NCBI RefSeq assembly: GCF_001941825.1
Contig: NZ_CP019038.1
Location: 1,612,001 to 1,676,000 of the forward strand
Direction of reading: 5' to 3'
Origin: Massilia putida
Lineage (GTDB): Bacteria; Pseudomonadota; Gammaproteobacteria; Burkholderiales; Burkholderiaceae_D
DNA length: 64,000 nt
Under the pieces are notes generated by a model, which did no database searches, had not been told where the DNA came from, and saw only the letters and a list, made by a program, of their open reading frames with translations. Every line of letters begins with the position of its first letter. Positions within the stretch are counted from its first letter, which is position 1. This document shows positions 25,192 through 34,653 of this stretch, piece by piece. The position numbers were made by a program, and so were the translations under genes.

Positions 25192-26559
25192 TTACGCCGG
25201 CGCCGTCAGCGACGTCACCAGCTTCACGCGCTTGATCTCGCCCACGATGACCACATAGCTGAAGATCGTGACGGCCGCATTCGCGCCCACGAACACGAGC
25301 GCGCCCGCGAACGATCCGGTGCCTTGCAGGATGTAGCCGATGACGATCGGCGTCGTGATGCCCGCGATGTTGCCGAAGGTGTTGAACAGCGCGCCGGACA
25401 AGCCGCCCGCCTCCTTCGGCGACGTGTCGGCCACGACGGCCCAGCCCAGCGCGCCGACGCCCTTGCCGAAGAACGCCAGCGCCATCACGGCGACGACGAG
25501 GGCATCCGCCTCGATGTAATTACAGGCGATCATGCTCATCGACAGCAGCATGCCGGCGACGATCGGCACCTTGCGCGCCATCGACAGCGAGAAGCCGGCT
25601 TTCGCCAGGCGGTCCGAGACCGTGCCGCCCACGACGCCGCCGAGGAAGCCGGCGATCGCGGGAACCGACGCGACGAAGCCCGCCTTCAGGATCGTCATGT
25701 GGCGCTCCTGCACGAGGTACACGGGGAACCACGTGAGGAAGAAGTAGGTCAGCGTGTTGATGCAGTACTGGCCGACGTACACGCCCAGCAGCATGCGGTT
25801 GCCCAGCAATTCCTTGATGCAGGCGAACGTGTCGACGGCCGGCGGTTGCGCATCGTGCCTGGCCCCGTCCAGGTCGACGAGCGCCCCGCCCTCTTCGATG
25901 TATTTCAGCTCGCTGGCGCTCACGGACGGATGGTCCTTGGGGCCGTGGATGACCTTGAGCCAGACGAAGGCCATCGCGATGCCGAGGCCGCCCATCACGA
26001 CGAACACGCTTTGCCAGCCGAAGGCATGCACCAGAGCGCCCATGATCGGCGCGAACAGCACGGTCGCGAAATACTGGGCCGAATTGAACAACGCGGACGC
26101 GAGGCCCCGTTCGTGCGTGGGGAACCAGGCCGACGTGATGCGGCTGTTGCCCGGGAACGAAGGCGCCTCCGCCGCACCGACGACGAAACGCAGCGCGAAC
26201 AGCGCCGCCACGGCCGCGCCGCCGGCGAGGAAGCCGACGCCGCCCGTCAGCATCGTGAACAGCGACCACAGGAAGATGCTGAAGAAATAGGTGATCTTCG
26301 AGCCGAAGCGGTCGAGCAGCCAGCCGCCCGGCAGCTGGGCCGCCACGTACGACCACGCGAACGCGGAAAACACGAAGCCCATCTCGACGGGCGACAGGCC
26401 CAGGGCCTTGCGGATTTCCGGTCCCGCGATCGAGATCGAGGCCCGGTCCGCGTAGTTGATCGTGGTGACGATGAAAAGAATCGCCAGAATCGTCCAGCGC
26501 GTGCGCGACGCGAGTCTGGAAGCAAGCGCCGGCATGGCGGCGGTCGTTGTGTGCTCCAT
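25192..26559 (-). CDS. MFS transporter, aldarate/sugar-acid family (GudP-like)
   Basis: A 455-residue 12-helix permease of the anion:cation symporter branch of the MFS: TRWTILAILFIVTTINYADRAS at the first helix, GGWLLDRFGSKITYF as the loop 2-3 motif, and VAEAPSFPGNSRI-like VGAAEAPSFPGNSRIT, all seen in glucarate/galactarate/hexuronate transporters. GGAGGGACC lies before the ATG at 26559, while the longer upstream frame has no such site. It is the third gene of a garD-porin-permease unit, so galactarate or glucarate uptake is the likely job. Confidence 0.88.
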   Translation of the reverse strand: MEHTTTAAMPALASRLASRTRWTILAILFIVTTINYADRASISIAGPEIRKALGLSPVEMGFVFSAFAWSYVAAQLPGGWLLDRFGSKITYFFSIFLWSLFTMLTGGVGFLAGGAAVAALFALRFVVGAAEAPSFPGNSRITSAWFPTHERGLASALFNSAQYFATVLFAPIMGALVHAFGWQSVFVVMGGLGIAMAFVWLKVIHGPKDHPSVSASELKYIEEGGALVDLDGARHDAQPPAVDTFACIKELLGNRMLLGVYVGQYCINTLTYFFLTWFPVYLVQERHMTILKAGFVASVPAIAGFLGGVVGGTVSDRLAKAGFSLSMARKVPIVAGMLLSMSMIACNYIEADALVVAVMALAFFGKGVGALGWAVVADTSPKEAGGLSGALFNTFGNIAGITTPIVIGYILQGTGSFAGALVFVGANAAVTIFSYVVIVGEIKRVKLVTSLTAPA

Positions 26560-26593
26560 GGTCCCTCCAAGGTTGTGGGTGGCGTCCGTCGCG

Positions 26594-27658
26594 TCAGAAC
26601 GTGTGGCGGATGCCGAGGTTGTAGCCGGTGTTGCCCGTACCCGGCTCCGTGTTGTTGGCGACCGTGTAGCCGGCGCCGTTCTTGTTATCGATATGCGCGT
26701 ATGCCGCATACAGGCCGGTGCGCTTCGTCAGCGCGTACAGGTAGCCGATGCCCCACGACGTGGCGTCCTGGTTGAAGTGGGTGCGGTCGTCCTTGTGCTG
26801 GGTCGAGAACATCAGCGTGCCCGGACCCACCGGCGCCGAGAAGCCCAGCAGCAGGTCGCGGCCGTCCGTCGACGGCGTCGGCTTCACGCCGCCGTACGGG
26901 TTGTTGGCATTGCCCAGCGTGGCGCTGCCCGCGCCTTTGTCGATGCCGTAGGCGGCATACAGCTTGACCCATTTGACGTCGTAGTTCGCGCCCAGCAGCG
27001 TGTTGCGGCCCAGGTCGTGGTGCGTGCCCGTCGCCGCGACGTCCGTGTTCTTGTTGTTGTAGGCGAGGCGCACGCGCAGCGGGCCGCTCGCGTAATCGAC
27101 CGCGCCGCCGAACTGGCGTCCCGCCGACAAGACCGACTGCTCGCCGGCGCTGTAGAACAGTTCCACGTGCGCGCCGTTCACCTTGGGCGACGCGTAGGTG
27201 ACGGCATTGCTGGCGCGGACGTTCGTGCCGTTGTCGGGGAAGAGATTCTTGGACGTGCCGGCGTAACCGGTGCCGAACGGATCGGCCACGGCCGTGAGCG
27301 TCGTGTGGTAAGGCGTGTACTGGCGGCCCAGCGCGACGGCGCCGGCCTTCGTCCCGAGGCCCACGAACGCCTGGCGGTTGAAGATCGTGCCGGCCGCGTC
27401 TTCTTCGCCCGTGTCGATCTTGACGCCCGTCTCCAGCGTGAAGAACGCCGACATGCCGTCGCCCAGTTCCTCGGTGCCGCGAAAGCCGATGCGCGAGGCC
27501 GAGGCGGCGCCGCTCGTCAGCTTCGTCATATGGCCGGCGCTGCCGCCGCTCTCGCCCACGAAGGCGGCGTCGACGATGCCGTAGAGGGTCACGTTCGTTT
27601 GGGCGTGCGCGCCCGCGCCCGCGGCCAGGCCGAGGGCGGCGATTACTGCTTTCTTCAA
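26594..27658 (-). CDS. Outer-membrane general porin
   Basis: A 354-residue trimeric porin of the betaproteobacterial type. A signal peptide spans 1-19 (cleavage after GAHA), followed by [30 protein letters not shown] and a C-terminal strand ending LGIRHTF; the terminal Phe is needed for BAM-mediated insertion. Located between garD and the permease (34 and 48 bases from each), it probably lets sugar acids cross the outer membrane. Confidence 0.93.
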   Translation of the reverse strand: MKKAVIAALGLAAGAGAHAQTNVTLYGIVDAAFVGESGGSAGHMTKLTSGAASASRIGFRGTEELGDGMSAFFTLETGVKIDTGEEDAAGTIFNRQAFVGLGTKAGAVALGRQYTPYHTTLTAVADPFGTGYAGTSKNLFPDNGTNVRASNAVTYASPKVNGAHVELFYSAGEQSVLSAGRQFGGAVDYASGPLRVRLAYNNKNTDVAATGTHHDLGRNTLLGANYDVKWVKLYAAYGIDKGAGSATLGNANNPYGGVKPTPSTDGRDLLLGFSAPVGPGTLMFSTQHKDDRTHFNQDATSWGIGYLYALTKRTGLYAAYAHIDNKNGAGYTVANNTEPGTGNTGYNLGIRHTF

Positions 27659-27706
27659 GATGTCTCCTTGGTTTGTCGGTGTTATTTTTTTGCGTGGCGC
27701 GAAAGA

Positions 27707-29248
27707 TCAGGTCACCGGGGCCGGGTTGAACAGCGCGAGCGCGTTATGCAGCTTCCACTGCTCGGCCCACGTCTTTTTGCGGCCGCTCGCCACGTCGAGC
27801 AGGAAATGGAACAACTCCCAGCCGACGTCCACGATCGTCGCTTCGCCGGTCGCGATGCGGCCCGCGTTGATGTCCATGAGGTCGTGCCAGCGGCGCGCCA
27901 GATCGTCGCGCGTGGCCACCTTCACGACCGGGACCGCGGCCAGGCCGTACGGCGTGCCGCGGCCCGTCGTGAACACGTGCATGTTCATGCCGGCGGCCAG
28001 TTGCAGCGTGCCGCAGATGAAATCGCTGGCCGGCGTGGCCGCGTAGATCAGGCCTTTCTGCTGCAGCTTCTCGCCCGGAGACAGCACGCCCGCGATGGGC
28101 GCCGTGCCGGACTTGATGATGGACCCCATTGCCTTTTCCGTGATGTTGGCCAGGCCGCCCTTCTTGTTGCCGGGCGTCGTGTTGGCGCTGCGGTCCACGC
28201 CGCCCCGCTTCAGATACTCGTCGTACCAGGCCATCTCGCGGATCATCGCCTGGGCCACGTCGTCGTCGACGGCGCGCGCCGTCAGCTGGTCGATGCCGTC
28301 GCGGACTTCCGTCGTTTCGGAAAACATGACGGCGGCGCCCGCGCGCACGAGCAGGTCGCTGGCGTAGCCGACTGCCGGGTTGGCCGTCACGCCGGAGAAT
28401 GCGTCGCTGCCGCCGCACTGCACGCCGACGACGAGTTCCGATGCCGGCACGGTCTCGCGCCGGCGCTTGTCCAGCTCGGCCAGGTGTTTGTCGGCCGTGC
28501 GCATGATGGAGTCGATCATGTCGCCGAAGCCCACGTGCGCCGCGTCCTGCAGGCAGACGGTGTCGAGTTCCTGTCCGTTCTGGATCGGGATCGAGCCTTG
28601 CGGGAACATGCGGGCCGGCTGCAGCTTTTCGCAGCCCAGGCTCACCAGCATCACGCGGCCGCCGAAGTTCGGGTTCTTCGCGATGTTGCGCAAGGTACGG
28701 ATCGGGATCTCGGCGCCGGGTGCGTCGATGGCGACGCCGCAGCCGTACGTGTGTTCGATGGCGACGACGTCGTCCACGTTCGGGTACTTCGGCAGCAGTT
28801 CCTGCTTGATGCGCTCGACGGCGAATGCGACGACGCCGGACACGCACTGCACCGTCTCGCTGATGGCGAGGATGTTGCGCGTGCCGACGGAGCCGTCCGG
28901 GTTGCGGAAGCCTTCGAACGTGAAGCCGTCCATCGGTGCCAACGGCGCGCGGTCGCGCACCGGCTTGGGCAGGTCGTCCAGGCCGCGCGCGGCCGGCACG
29001 CCGACCAGCGATTCCTCGACCCACGTGCCGCGGGCGATGGGCTGCAGCGCATACCCGATCGTCACGTCGTAACGCACGATGGCCTCGCCCTGGGCGATAT
29101 CGGACAGGGCGACCTTGTGCCCTTCCGGCACGCGCGTCGTCAATGTCAGGCCGTCGGGGAACACGGTGCCTTCCGGCAGGCCGCCGGCGTTGACGACGAT
29201 GGCGACGTTGTCGTTCTCGTGCATCCGGATGGTGCGGGGGGTGGTCAT
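27707..29248 (-). CDS. garD: Galactarate dehydratase
   Basis: A 513-residue GarD of the UxaA/altronate-dehydratase superfamily that removes water from galactarate to give 5-dehydro-4-deoxy-D-glucarate. An N-terminal SAF-like domain (about 1-90: [16 protein letters not shown]) precedes the large domain with [53 protein letters not shown] and the C-terminal [13 protein letters not shown]. Several ATGs cluster at the start; 29248 is chosen because GGAG lies 6 bases upstream, 29251 and 29287 are alternatives. First gene of an operon with the porin and permease; the product feeds KdgD, encoded across the divergent promoter. Confidence 0.93.
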   Translation of the reverse strand: MTTPRTIRMHENDNVAIVVNAGGLPEGTVFPDGLTLTTRVPEGHKVALSDIAQGEAIVRYDVTIGYALQPIARGTWVEESLVGVPAARGLDDLPKPVRDRAPLAPMDGFTFEGFRNPDGSVGTRNILAISETVQCVSGVVAFAVERIKQELLPKYPNVDDVVAIEHTYGCGVAIDAPGAEIPIRTLRNIAKNPNFGGRVMLVSLGCEKLQPARMFPQGSIPIQNGQELDTVCLQDAAHVGFGDMIDSIMRTADKHLAELDKRRRETVPASELVVGVQCGGSDAFSGVTANPAVGYASDLLVRAGAAVMFSETTEVRDGIDQLTARAVDDDVAQAMIREMAWYDEYLKRGGVDRSANTTPGNKKGGLANITEKAMGSIIKSGTAPIAGVLSPGEKLQQKGLIYAATPASDFICGTLQLAAGMNMHVFTTGRGTPYGLAAVPVVKVATRDDLARRWHDLMDINAGRIATGEATIVDVGWELFHFLLDVASGRKKTWAEQWKLHNALALFNPAPVT

Positions 29249-29285
29249 CATCGTCTCCATATCTGTCTGCGGGCCCGGCTGCCGC

Positions 29286-29301
29286 ATGATTGCGCAATCA
29301 T
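29286..29301. promoter_or_regulatory. LacI-type operator, copy 1 (perfect palindrome)
   Basis: ATGATTGCGCAATCAT is a perfect 16-bp palindrome with a central CG, as LacI-family sites often have. It lies about 38 bases before the garD start and overlaps the presumed 5' leader. Two imperfect copies follow at 29363 and 29473. Confidence 0.75.
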
Positions 29302-29362
29302 TTCTAGCTTCGAAGAAATGCCGGTGGCGGGCAGCCTGTCGTCATCATTGGCATGCGCCCAA

Positions 29363-29378
29363 ATGACACCGCAATCAT
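29363..29378. promoter_or_regulatory. LacI-type operator, copy 2
   Basis: ATGACACCGCAATCAT, set in the longer near-symmetric AAATGACACCGCAATCATTT (29361-29380). The right half (GCAATCAT) is identical to the other two copies. It sits 77 bases from copy 1. Confidence 0.75.
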
Positions 29379-29472
29379 TTCAATCGTAAAAATATGGCCT
29401 GTCGTTCGTCGGCCATGGGTCTTCCCGCCGTGGAAGGGTGAGCAACGGCACCATCGCTTGGCGGCGTTTGGT

Positions 29473-29488
29473 ATGATACCGCAATCAT
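29473..29488. promoter_or_regulatory. LacI-type operator, copy 3
   Basis: ATGATACCGCAATCAT, 110 bases from copy 2 and 68 bases before the regulator start at 29556. Its place near the regulator gene fits autoregulation, and the pair with copies 1-2 fits DNA looping. Confidence 0.75.
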
Positions 29489-29555
29489 CCTTGAACGCAA
29501 GCGATTTGTGGTCGGATGTCGTACAACTGATCTTTTACCTAGCACGAACCCGCGC

Positions 29556-30611
29556 ATGACCGAGCCGCTCGACCACGACACCGACACCTCCCCCGAACGG
29601 CCGAAAAGCATCACGCTCAAGGACGTCGCCCGGCTGGCGGGCCTGTCGCCGATCACCGTGTCGCGCGCGCTGCACAATCCGAAACTCGTGAAGCCCGACA
29701 CGATCGCGCGCGTCAAGGAAGCGGCGGCCGCGATGGGCTATATCCCAAACATGCTGGCCGGCAGCCTGACGACGAAGCGCAGCCAGCTCATCGCGGCCAT
29801 CGTGCCCCAGCTGTCGAACTCCATGTTCGCCGAGATGGTGCAGGGCCTGAACGACGAGCTGTCGGCGCACGGCTACCAGTTGCTGCTGTCCGTGTCGAAC
29901 TATTCCCAGCAGAAGGAAGAAGACCTGCTGACGGCGATCCTCAGCCGCCAGCCCGACGGCATCGTCCTCACGGGCATCCAGCACCACGCCAGCGTGCGCA
30001 AGAAGCTGCTGGCGACGGGCGTGCCCGTCGTGGAGGCATGGGACCTGACGCCCTCCCCCATCGACATCGCCATCGGCTTTTCGCAGGAACGCATCGGCGA
30101 AAATGTCGCGCAGTATTTGCTCGGCAAAGGCTATAAACGGTTTGCCTCGATTTGCGCGCGCGACGAACGCGCCAACCGGCGCCGCCTGGCGCTGGAGGCG
30201 GAACTGAAGCTGCACGGCGTGGAGCCGCTCGCCACGCACCTTGCGACGCCGCCGACCGTGCTCAATCTGGGCCGCGAAGGCCTGCGCGCGATTCTCGCCG
30301 CCGGCCACGATCCGGACGTCGTCGTCTGCAGCTCGGACGTCCTGGCCCAGGGCGCCCTCATCGAAGCGCAGGCGCAAGGCATCGCCGTGCCGGGCCAACT
30401 CGGCATCATGGGCTTCGGCGACTTCGATTTCGCCGCGTTCACCCATCCCCCCATCTCGTCCGTCCACATCGACAAGCGGGCCATCGGCGCGCAGGCCGCC
30501 AGGGCGCTGATCGCCAAGATCGAAGGCCGGCCGCTGGCGGGGAATGTCATCGACGTGGGGTTCCGGCTGGTCGAACGGGGTACCACGCGCGCGGCTGTCG
30601 CACAACCGTAG
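29556..30611 (+). CDS. LacI-family regulator of the aldarate locus
   Basis: A 351-residue LacI-family repressor. The helix-turn-helix is ITLKDVARLAGLSPITVSRALHN with hinge ARVKEAAAAMGYIPNMLAGSL, followed by a periplasmic-binding-protein-like ligand domain (PQLSNSMFAEMVQGL, GIMGFGDFDFAAF). The ATG at 29556 is used since the preceding 16 codons look non-coding. It is divergent from garD and lies directly before kdgD; three operator copies occupy the divergent region, so it probably represses both sides until an aldarate or its derivative binds. Ligand is an inference from context. Confidence 0.92.
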   Translation: MTEPLDHDTDTSPERPKSITLKDVARLAGLSPITVSRALHNPKLVKPDTIARVKEAAAAMGYIPNMLAGSLTTKRSQLIAAIVPQLSNSMFAEMVQGLNDELSAHGYQLLLSVSNYSQQKEEDLLTAILSRQPDGIVLTGIQHHASVRKKLLATGVPVVEAWDLTPSPIDIAIGFSQERIGENVAQYLLGKGYKRFASICARDERANRRRLALEAELKLHGVEPLATHLATPPTVLNLGREGLRAILAAGHDPDVVVCSSDVLAQGALIEAQAQGIAVPGQLGIMGFGDFDFAAFTHPPISSVHIDKRAIGAQAARALIAKIEGRPLAGNVIDVGFRLVERGTTRAAVAQP

Positions 30612-30637
30612 AGTGGACGGCATAGCCGTCCACTCTA
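30609..30637 (+). terminator. Perfect 13-bp stem-loop overlapping the regulator stop codon
   Basis: TAGAGTGGACGGC (30609-30621, starting with the TAG stop) pairs perfectly with GCCGTCCACTCTA (30625-30637) around a 3-base loop ATA. No T-run follows (ACGCAAAAATC), so it is not a textbook terminator. It may slow or end transcription, protect the regulator mRNA 3' end, or separate the regulator from kdgD. Confidence 0.5.
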
Positions 30638-30725
30638 CGCAAAAATCTTCTTGCGATGCCGCGGCGTTAGTTGTACGATGACTGACAAGTTAAGCCCGTT
30701 CCTCTCATCCGCCACTGGAGCCCCC

Positions 30726-31637
30726 ATGAATCCGCAAGAACTCAAACAGGTCATGTCGTCCGGCCTGCTGTCCTTCCCCATCACCGACTTCGACGCCGAA
30801 GGCAACTTCCGTCCCAGCACCTATATCGAACGCCTGGAATGGCTCGCCCCGTACGGCGCCACCGCCCTGTTCGCGGCCGGCGGCACGGGCGAATTCTTCT
30901 CCCTGACGCACGACGACTATTCGCAAGTGATCAAGACCGCGGTCGACACCTGCGCCGGCAAAGTGCCCATCCTCGCGGGCGCCGGCGGCCCGACCCGCAG
31001 CGCCATCGCGTTCGCCCAGGAAGCCGAACGCCTCGGCGCCAAGGGCGTGCTGCTGCTGCCGCACTACCTGACGGAAGCGAGCCAGGACGGCCTCGTCGCC
31101 CACGTGGAACAAGTCTGCAAATCGGTGAATATCGGCGTCGTCGTGTACAACCGCGCGCAATGCCGCCTGACGCCGGATTCGCTGGAGAAGCTGGCCGACC
31201 GCTGCCCCAACCTGATCGGCTTCAAGGACGGCATCGGCGACATCGAACTGATGGTGTCGATCTGGCGCCGCATGGGCGACCGCTTCAGCTACCTGGGCGG
31301 CCTGCCGACGGCGGAAGTCTATGCCGCCGCGTATAAAGCGCTGGGCGTGCCCGTGTATTCGTCGGCCGTGTTCAACTTCATGCCGCAACTGGCGATGGAT
31401 TTTTATCACGCGATCGCGAAAGACGACCACGCGACGACGAACCGCCTGCTGGACGAATTCTTCCTGCCCTACCTCGCGATCCGCAACCGCAAGGCCGGCT
31501 ACGCCGTGTCGATCGTCAAGGCCGGCGCCCGCCTCGTGGGCCACGACGGCGGCCCGGTGCGCGCGCCGCTGACCGACCTGACGGAAGAAGAACACGCGAT
31601 GCTCGACAAGCTGATCAAGGCGCAGAACGTCCGCTGA
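30726..31637 (+). CDS. kdgD: 5-dehydro-4-deoxyglucarate dehydratase
   Basis: A 303-residue class I aldolase-fold enzyme (DHDPS/NAL superfamily) that decarboxylates and dehydrates 5-dehydro-4-deoxyglucarate to 2,5-dioxopentanoate. Key sequences: [33 protein letters not shown] with the proton-relay Tyr, Schiff-base Lys in [10 protein letters not shown], and [10 protein letters not shown]. The ATG at 30726 follows CTGGAGCCCCC. It uses the product of garD from the other side of the regulator. The next enzyme, ketoglutarate-semialdehyde dehydrogenase, is not adjacent; a candidate lies at 37389. Confidence 0.95.
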   Translation: MNPQELKQVMSSGLLSFPITDFDAEGNFRPSTYIERLEWLAPYGATALFAAGGTGEFFSLTHDDYSQVIKTAVDTCAGKVPILAGAGGPTRSAIAFAQEAERLGAKGVLLLPHYLTEASQDGLVAHVEQVCKSVNIGVVVYNRAQCRLTPDSLEKLADRCPNLIGFKDGIGDIELMVSIWRRMGDRFSYLGGLPTAEVYAAAYKALGVPVYSSAVFNFMPQLAMDFYHAIAKDDHATTNRLLDEFFLPYLAIRNRKAGYAVSIVKAGARLVGHDGGPVRAPLTDLTEEEHAMLDKLIKAQNVR

Positions 31638-31710
31638 TCATCAATCGGTCGCCCGCGTCCCCGTGATGCCGGTTTCGACGATGCCGCGCGTCGTCCCCGC
31701 CGGCCGCGTT

Positions 31711-33105
31711 TCAGCGCACGGGCGCGATCGATGCGGCGGCCGAATCCAGTTGCAGGGCCACGACGGTGTCCATGTCGTCGCGTGCGGCGGCCGGCACGGA
31801 GATCTCGATGCCGCGCGCCGTCTGTTCGACGTGCGCCGCGCCGCCGCCCAGCACGGACGCGCGCACGACCTTGGCCGGAATCGCGGGCAGCGCCAGCTTG
31901 TCGCCGGGCCAAGCCAGCACGTGCACGTAGATCGTGTTGCCGCGGCGCGTGGACGCGCCCCACGCGCCCGGCAGGAACGGGCCGCCGCGGGTGCCGTAGA
32001 TGCTGTCGCCATGCTTGCCCAGCCACGCGCCGATCTCGCGCAGCCGGTCGGCCTGGGCGGCGTCGATGCGGCCGTCGGGATCGGGTCCCACGTTCAGCAG
32101 CAGATTGCCGTCGCGCCCGGCGACGTTCGCCAGCAGCTGGATGTAATGCTTGAGCGGTTTCGGCCGCATGTCCGGCTGGTAGCCCCAGGCGCCGGCGATG
32201 GTCGTGCACAGCTCCCACGGGTGCTGGTCGTCGTAGTCGCCCAGCGCGCCGTCGCCTTCGCGCGAATGGAAATCTTCCTGCATGTCGGCGCGGCCGTTGA
32301 TGACGATATCCGGCTGCAGGCGCCGCAGCATCGTATGGACCTTGTCGTGCTGCCAGTCGAAGCCGCCCGCGTAGTGCTTGCCCGGGGCGCGCTTCTGCCA
32401 TTCCGCGCCCTTCCAGTCGCCGCTGAAGTTCAGCCAGTCGGTCTCGCCGCCGTCGAACCACAGCACGTCGATCTTGCCGTAATTGGACAGCAGTTCCTCG
32501 ACCTGGCGGTGGTACTGGGCGCGCATCGCTTCCGCGCTGTCCCGCTGCAGGTCGGGGAAGAAGAAGCCCGGGTAGCGCCAGTCCAGCGGCGAGTAATACA
32601 GCCCGACGCCCATGCCCGCGCGGCGCGCGGCCTTGACGTAGTCGGCGACGAAATCGCGGTGCGCGGCCGTCTTCGTGCTCGAGAAGGGATTGGCGCCGTC
32701 GTCGAACATCGCGAAGCCGTCGTGGTGGCGCGACGTGAACACCATGTATTTCATTCCGGCGGCTTTCGCGACCTGCGCCCAGGCGTCCGCGTCGAACCGC
32801 GCCGGCTTGAACCGGTCGGCCAGTTTCGCGTACTCGCCGGTCGGGATCTGTTCGTTCCACTGCACCCACTCGCCGCGGCCGGGAATGGCGTACAGGCCCC
32901 AGTGGATGAACATGCCGAACCGGGCCTGGCGCCACCAGGCGATGCGCGCGGCCGGATCGGCATCCGCCGCCTTGGCCGATGCCGGCGCCGGTTCGGCCGA
33001 GGCGGCGCCCGGCGCGGCGCACACGGCGGCCGCCAGCAGCAGGCCGGCGCACGCGGCCAGCAGCAGGCCGGCGCACGCGGCCAGCGCGGATGAAGCGATC
33101 TTCAT
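31711..33105 (-). CDS. Exported alpha-L-fucosidase (GH29)
   Basis: A 464-residue GH29 enzyme that cleaves alpha-L-fucosides. After the export signal, the catalytic domain begins ARIAWWRQARFGMFIHWGLYA (about 52-72) and includes FTSRHHDGFAMFDD, the nucleophile Asp in VLWFDGGETDW, and NGRADM. It ends with a small beta-domain. The signal region (about 1-31) is odd: it holds two copies of the peptide unit AACAGLLL because of a 24-bp tandem repeat, with Cys11 and Cys19 each in a lipobox-like LAAC. It could therefore be a lipoprotein or be cleaved by signal peptidase I near AAPG. A single-gene unit with promoter at 33106-33243. Confidence 0.9.
   Translation of the reverse strand: MKIASSALAACAGLLLAACAGLLLAAAVCAAPGAASAEPAPASAKAADADPAARIAWWRQARFGMFIHWGLYAIPGRGEWVQWNEQIPTGEYAKLADRFKPARFDADAWAQVAKAAGMKYMVFTSRHHDGFAMFDDGANPFSSTKTAAHRDFVADYVKAARRAGMGVGLYYSPLDWRYPGFFFPDLQRDSAEAMRAQYHRQVEELLSNYGKIDVLWFDGGETDWLNFSGDWKGAEWQKRAPGKHYAGGFDWQHDKVHTMLRRLQPDIVINGRADMQEDFHSREGDGALGDYDDQHPWELCTTIAGAWGYQPDMRPKPLKHYIQLLANVAGRDGNLLLNVGPDPDGRIDAAQADRLREIGAWLGKHGDSIYGTRGGPFLPGAWGASTRRGNTIYVHVLAWPGDKLALPAIPAKVVRASVLGGGAAHVEQTARGIEISVPAAARDDMDTVVALQLDSAAASIAPVR
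33033..33085. repeat. 24-bp perfect tandem duplication in the fucosidase signal sequence
   Basis: Two identical 24-bp units (33033-33056 and 33057-33080) plus the first 5 bases of a third (33081-33085). The unit length is eight codons, so the reading frame is kept and the signal peptide is lengthened by eight hydrophobic residues per unit. Such repeats change copy number by slippage. Confidence 0.9.
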
Positions 33106-33243
33106 TGCGATGTCTCCTCAGGATTATTGTTCCGATTGAATTGTGCGGATGGCACCCGGCCGCCGCAATGTCGAAATTCGCCATGGCGGGTAACAAAATA
33201 TGCGTGGCGCGCTATCTTTACACGGGCGGCACAGCGTCAACTA

Positions 33244-34653
33244 TCACGAATTTGACGTCTGCCATGCCATTTCGCGATCCGCCGGCCGCAGCGGAAAGCG
33301 CAGGCTGAACACGGTATGGTCTCCCGACCGGCTGTCCACCTCCGCCGTGCCGCCGTGCAGGCGCATGATGGCGCGCACGATCGACAATCCGAGGCCGACG
33401 GAACTGCCCGCCCCGCGCGCCGCGTCGGCGCGGTAATAGCGTTCGAACACGCGCTCGAGATGTTCGGGCGCGATGCCGTCGCCGCTGTTCCGTACCGACA
33501 GCGTGACCCACTGGCTGTCGCTGCGCGCGCCGAGGCTGACGACGCCGCCCGGCGGCGTGTGCGCGATCGCGTTCGACACGAGATTGCTGACGGCGCGCCG
33601 CAACAGCACCGGGTCGGCGTAGACCTGCCGGGCCGCGACGTCGTCGAGGCCGAGCCGGATGCCCTTGTCCTCGGCCAGCATCTCGAAGTATTCGCGGATG
33701 TGCTCCAGTTCCGCGCGCACGTCGAGCGCATCGCCGCGCAGCGCCAGCTGGGCATTGTCGGCGCGCGCCAGGAACAGCGTGTTTTCGATCATGCGCGACA
33801 GCCGCTCGTATTCCTCGAGGTTCGACGCCAGCAGCGCCTCGTATTCGTCGGCCGTGCGTGTGCGCGCGAGCGCGACCTGGGTCTGCATCATCAACGCGTT
33901 GACGGGCGTGCGCAGGTCGTGCGCGAGGTCCGCGGCGAAGCCCGACAGGCGCTGGACGCCTTCCTCGAGCCGGTCGAGCATGGCGTTGAACGCGACGGCC
34001 AGCGCGCGCAGTTCGGCCGGCAGGTCGGCGGCGGGCATCCGTACGGCCAGCCGCTGGGCGTGGATGGCGTCGGCGCGGGCGATCACGCCGTACAGCGGAC
34101 GCAGGCCGCGCTTCACGGCCGCGAAACCGAGGGCCGCCGCGGCCAGCGTGCCCGCCGCGAGGGCACCCAGCAGGTCGAGGGCGTAGCGGCGCAGGATCGC
34201 GAGACGGTCGGAGCGCGTGCGCACGAGCGTCACGCGCAGCGGGCTGCCGGCATCCCCGGCCAGCACGGCGACGATGCGCTTCGAACCGCCGGCATCGTCG
34301 CGCGCGGCGATGTCGGCGAGGCCCGGATCGCGCCCGAGCGGGACCGGCGCACCCTGCGGCACGGCGGCGGGACCGGCGAGCACCGTGCCGTCGGCCGCGC
34401 GCACCTGCAGCGTGACGCCGTCCTGGCCGATGGCGCGCGCCAGCACCGCGTCGATGCGGCGCGGGACGGGCTGCGCTTGCAGCAGCTCGCGCAGCAGCAC
34501 CGCCTTGTTCAGCAGGTCGGCATCGTCGCGCCGGCCCATCTGGTGCGCCAGCGTCTCGTACAGGTAGGCGCCGACGGCCACGAACACGGCGGCGGCGATG
34601 GCGGCGAACAGCAGGCCGAGACGCAGCGCGATCGAGACCGGCCGCGTCGTCAC
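33244..34653 (-). CDS. Sensor histidine kinase (CusS/heavy-metal type)
   Basis: A 469-residue inner-membrane kinase. Transmembrane helices at about 8-30 and 160-180 enclose a periplasmic sensor region of about 130 residues. Then come HAMP ([23 protein letters not shown]), the phospho-acceptor box [17 protein letters not shown], and the ATPase domain with [14 protein letters not shown] (N box), [10 protein letters not shown] (G1) and [18 protein letters not shown] (G2). The start is a GTG at 34653 overlapping the response-regulator stop (GTGA). The layout is like CusS/PcoS metal sensors, but the stimulus cannot be told from the sequence. Confidence 0.92.
   Translation of the reverse strand: MTTRPVSIALRLGLLFAAIAAAVFVAVGAYLYETLAHQMGRRDDADLLNKAVLLRELLQAQPVPRRIDAVLARAIGQDGVTLQVRAADGTVLAGPAAVPQGAPVPLGRDPGLADIAARDDAGGSKRIVAVLAGDAGSPLRVTLVRTRSDRLAILRRYALDLLGALAAGTLAAAALGFAAVKRGLRPLYGVIARADAIHAQRLAVRMPAADLPAELRALAVAFNAMLDRLEEGVQRLSGFAADLAHDLRTPVNALMMQTQVALARTRTADEYEALLASNLEEYERLSRMIENTLFLARADNAQLALRGDALDVRAELEHIREYFEMLAEDKGIRLGLDDVAARQVYADPVLLRRAVSNLVSNAIAHTPPGGVVSLGARSDSQWVTLSVRNSGDGIAPEHLERVFERYYRADAARGAGSSVGLGLSIVRAIMRLHGGTAEVDSRSGDHTVFSLRFPLRPADREMAWQTSNS

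Noticed and set aside
26456..29389. A 977-codon open frame on the plus strand across permease, porin and garD
   Set aside because: Antisense shadow of three well-supported minus-strand genes, with low-complexity Arg/Ala/Val/Gly content.
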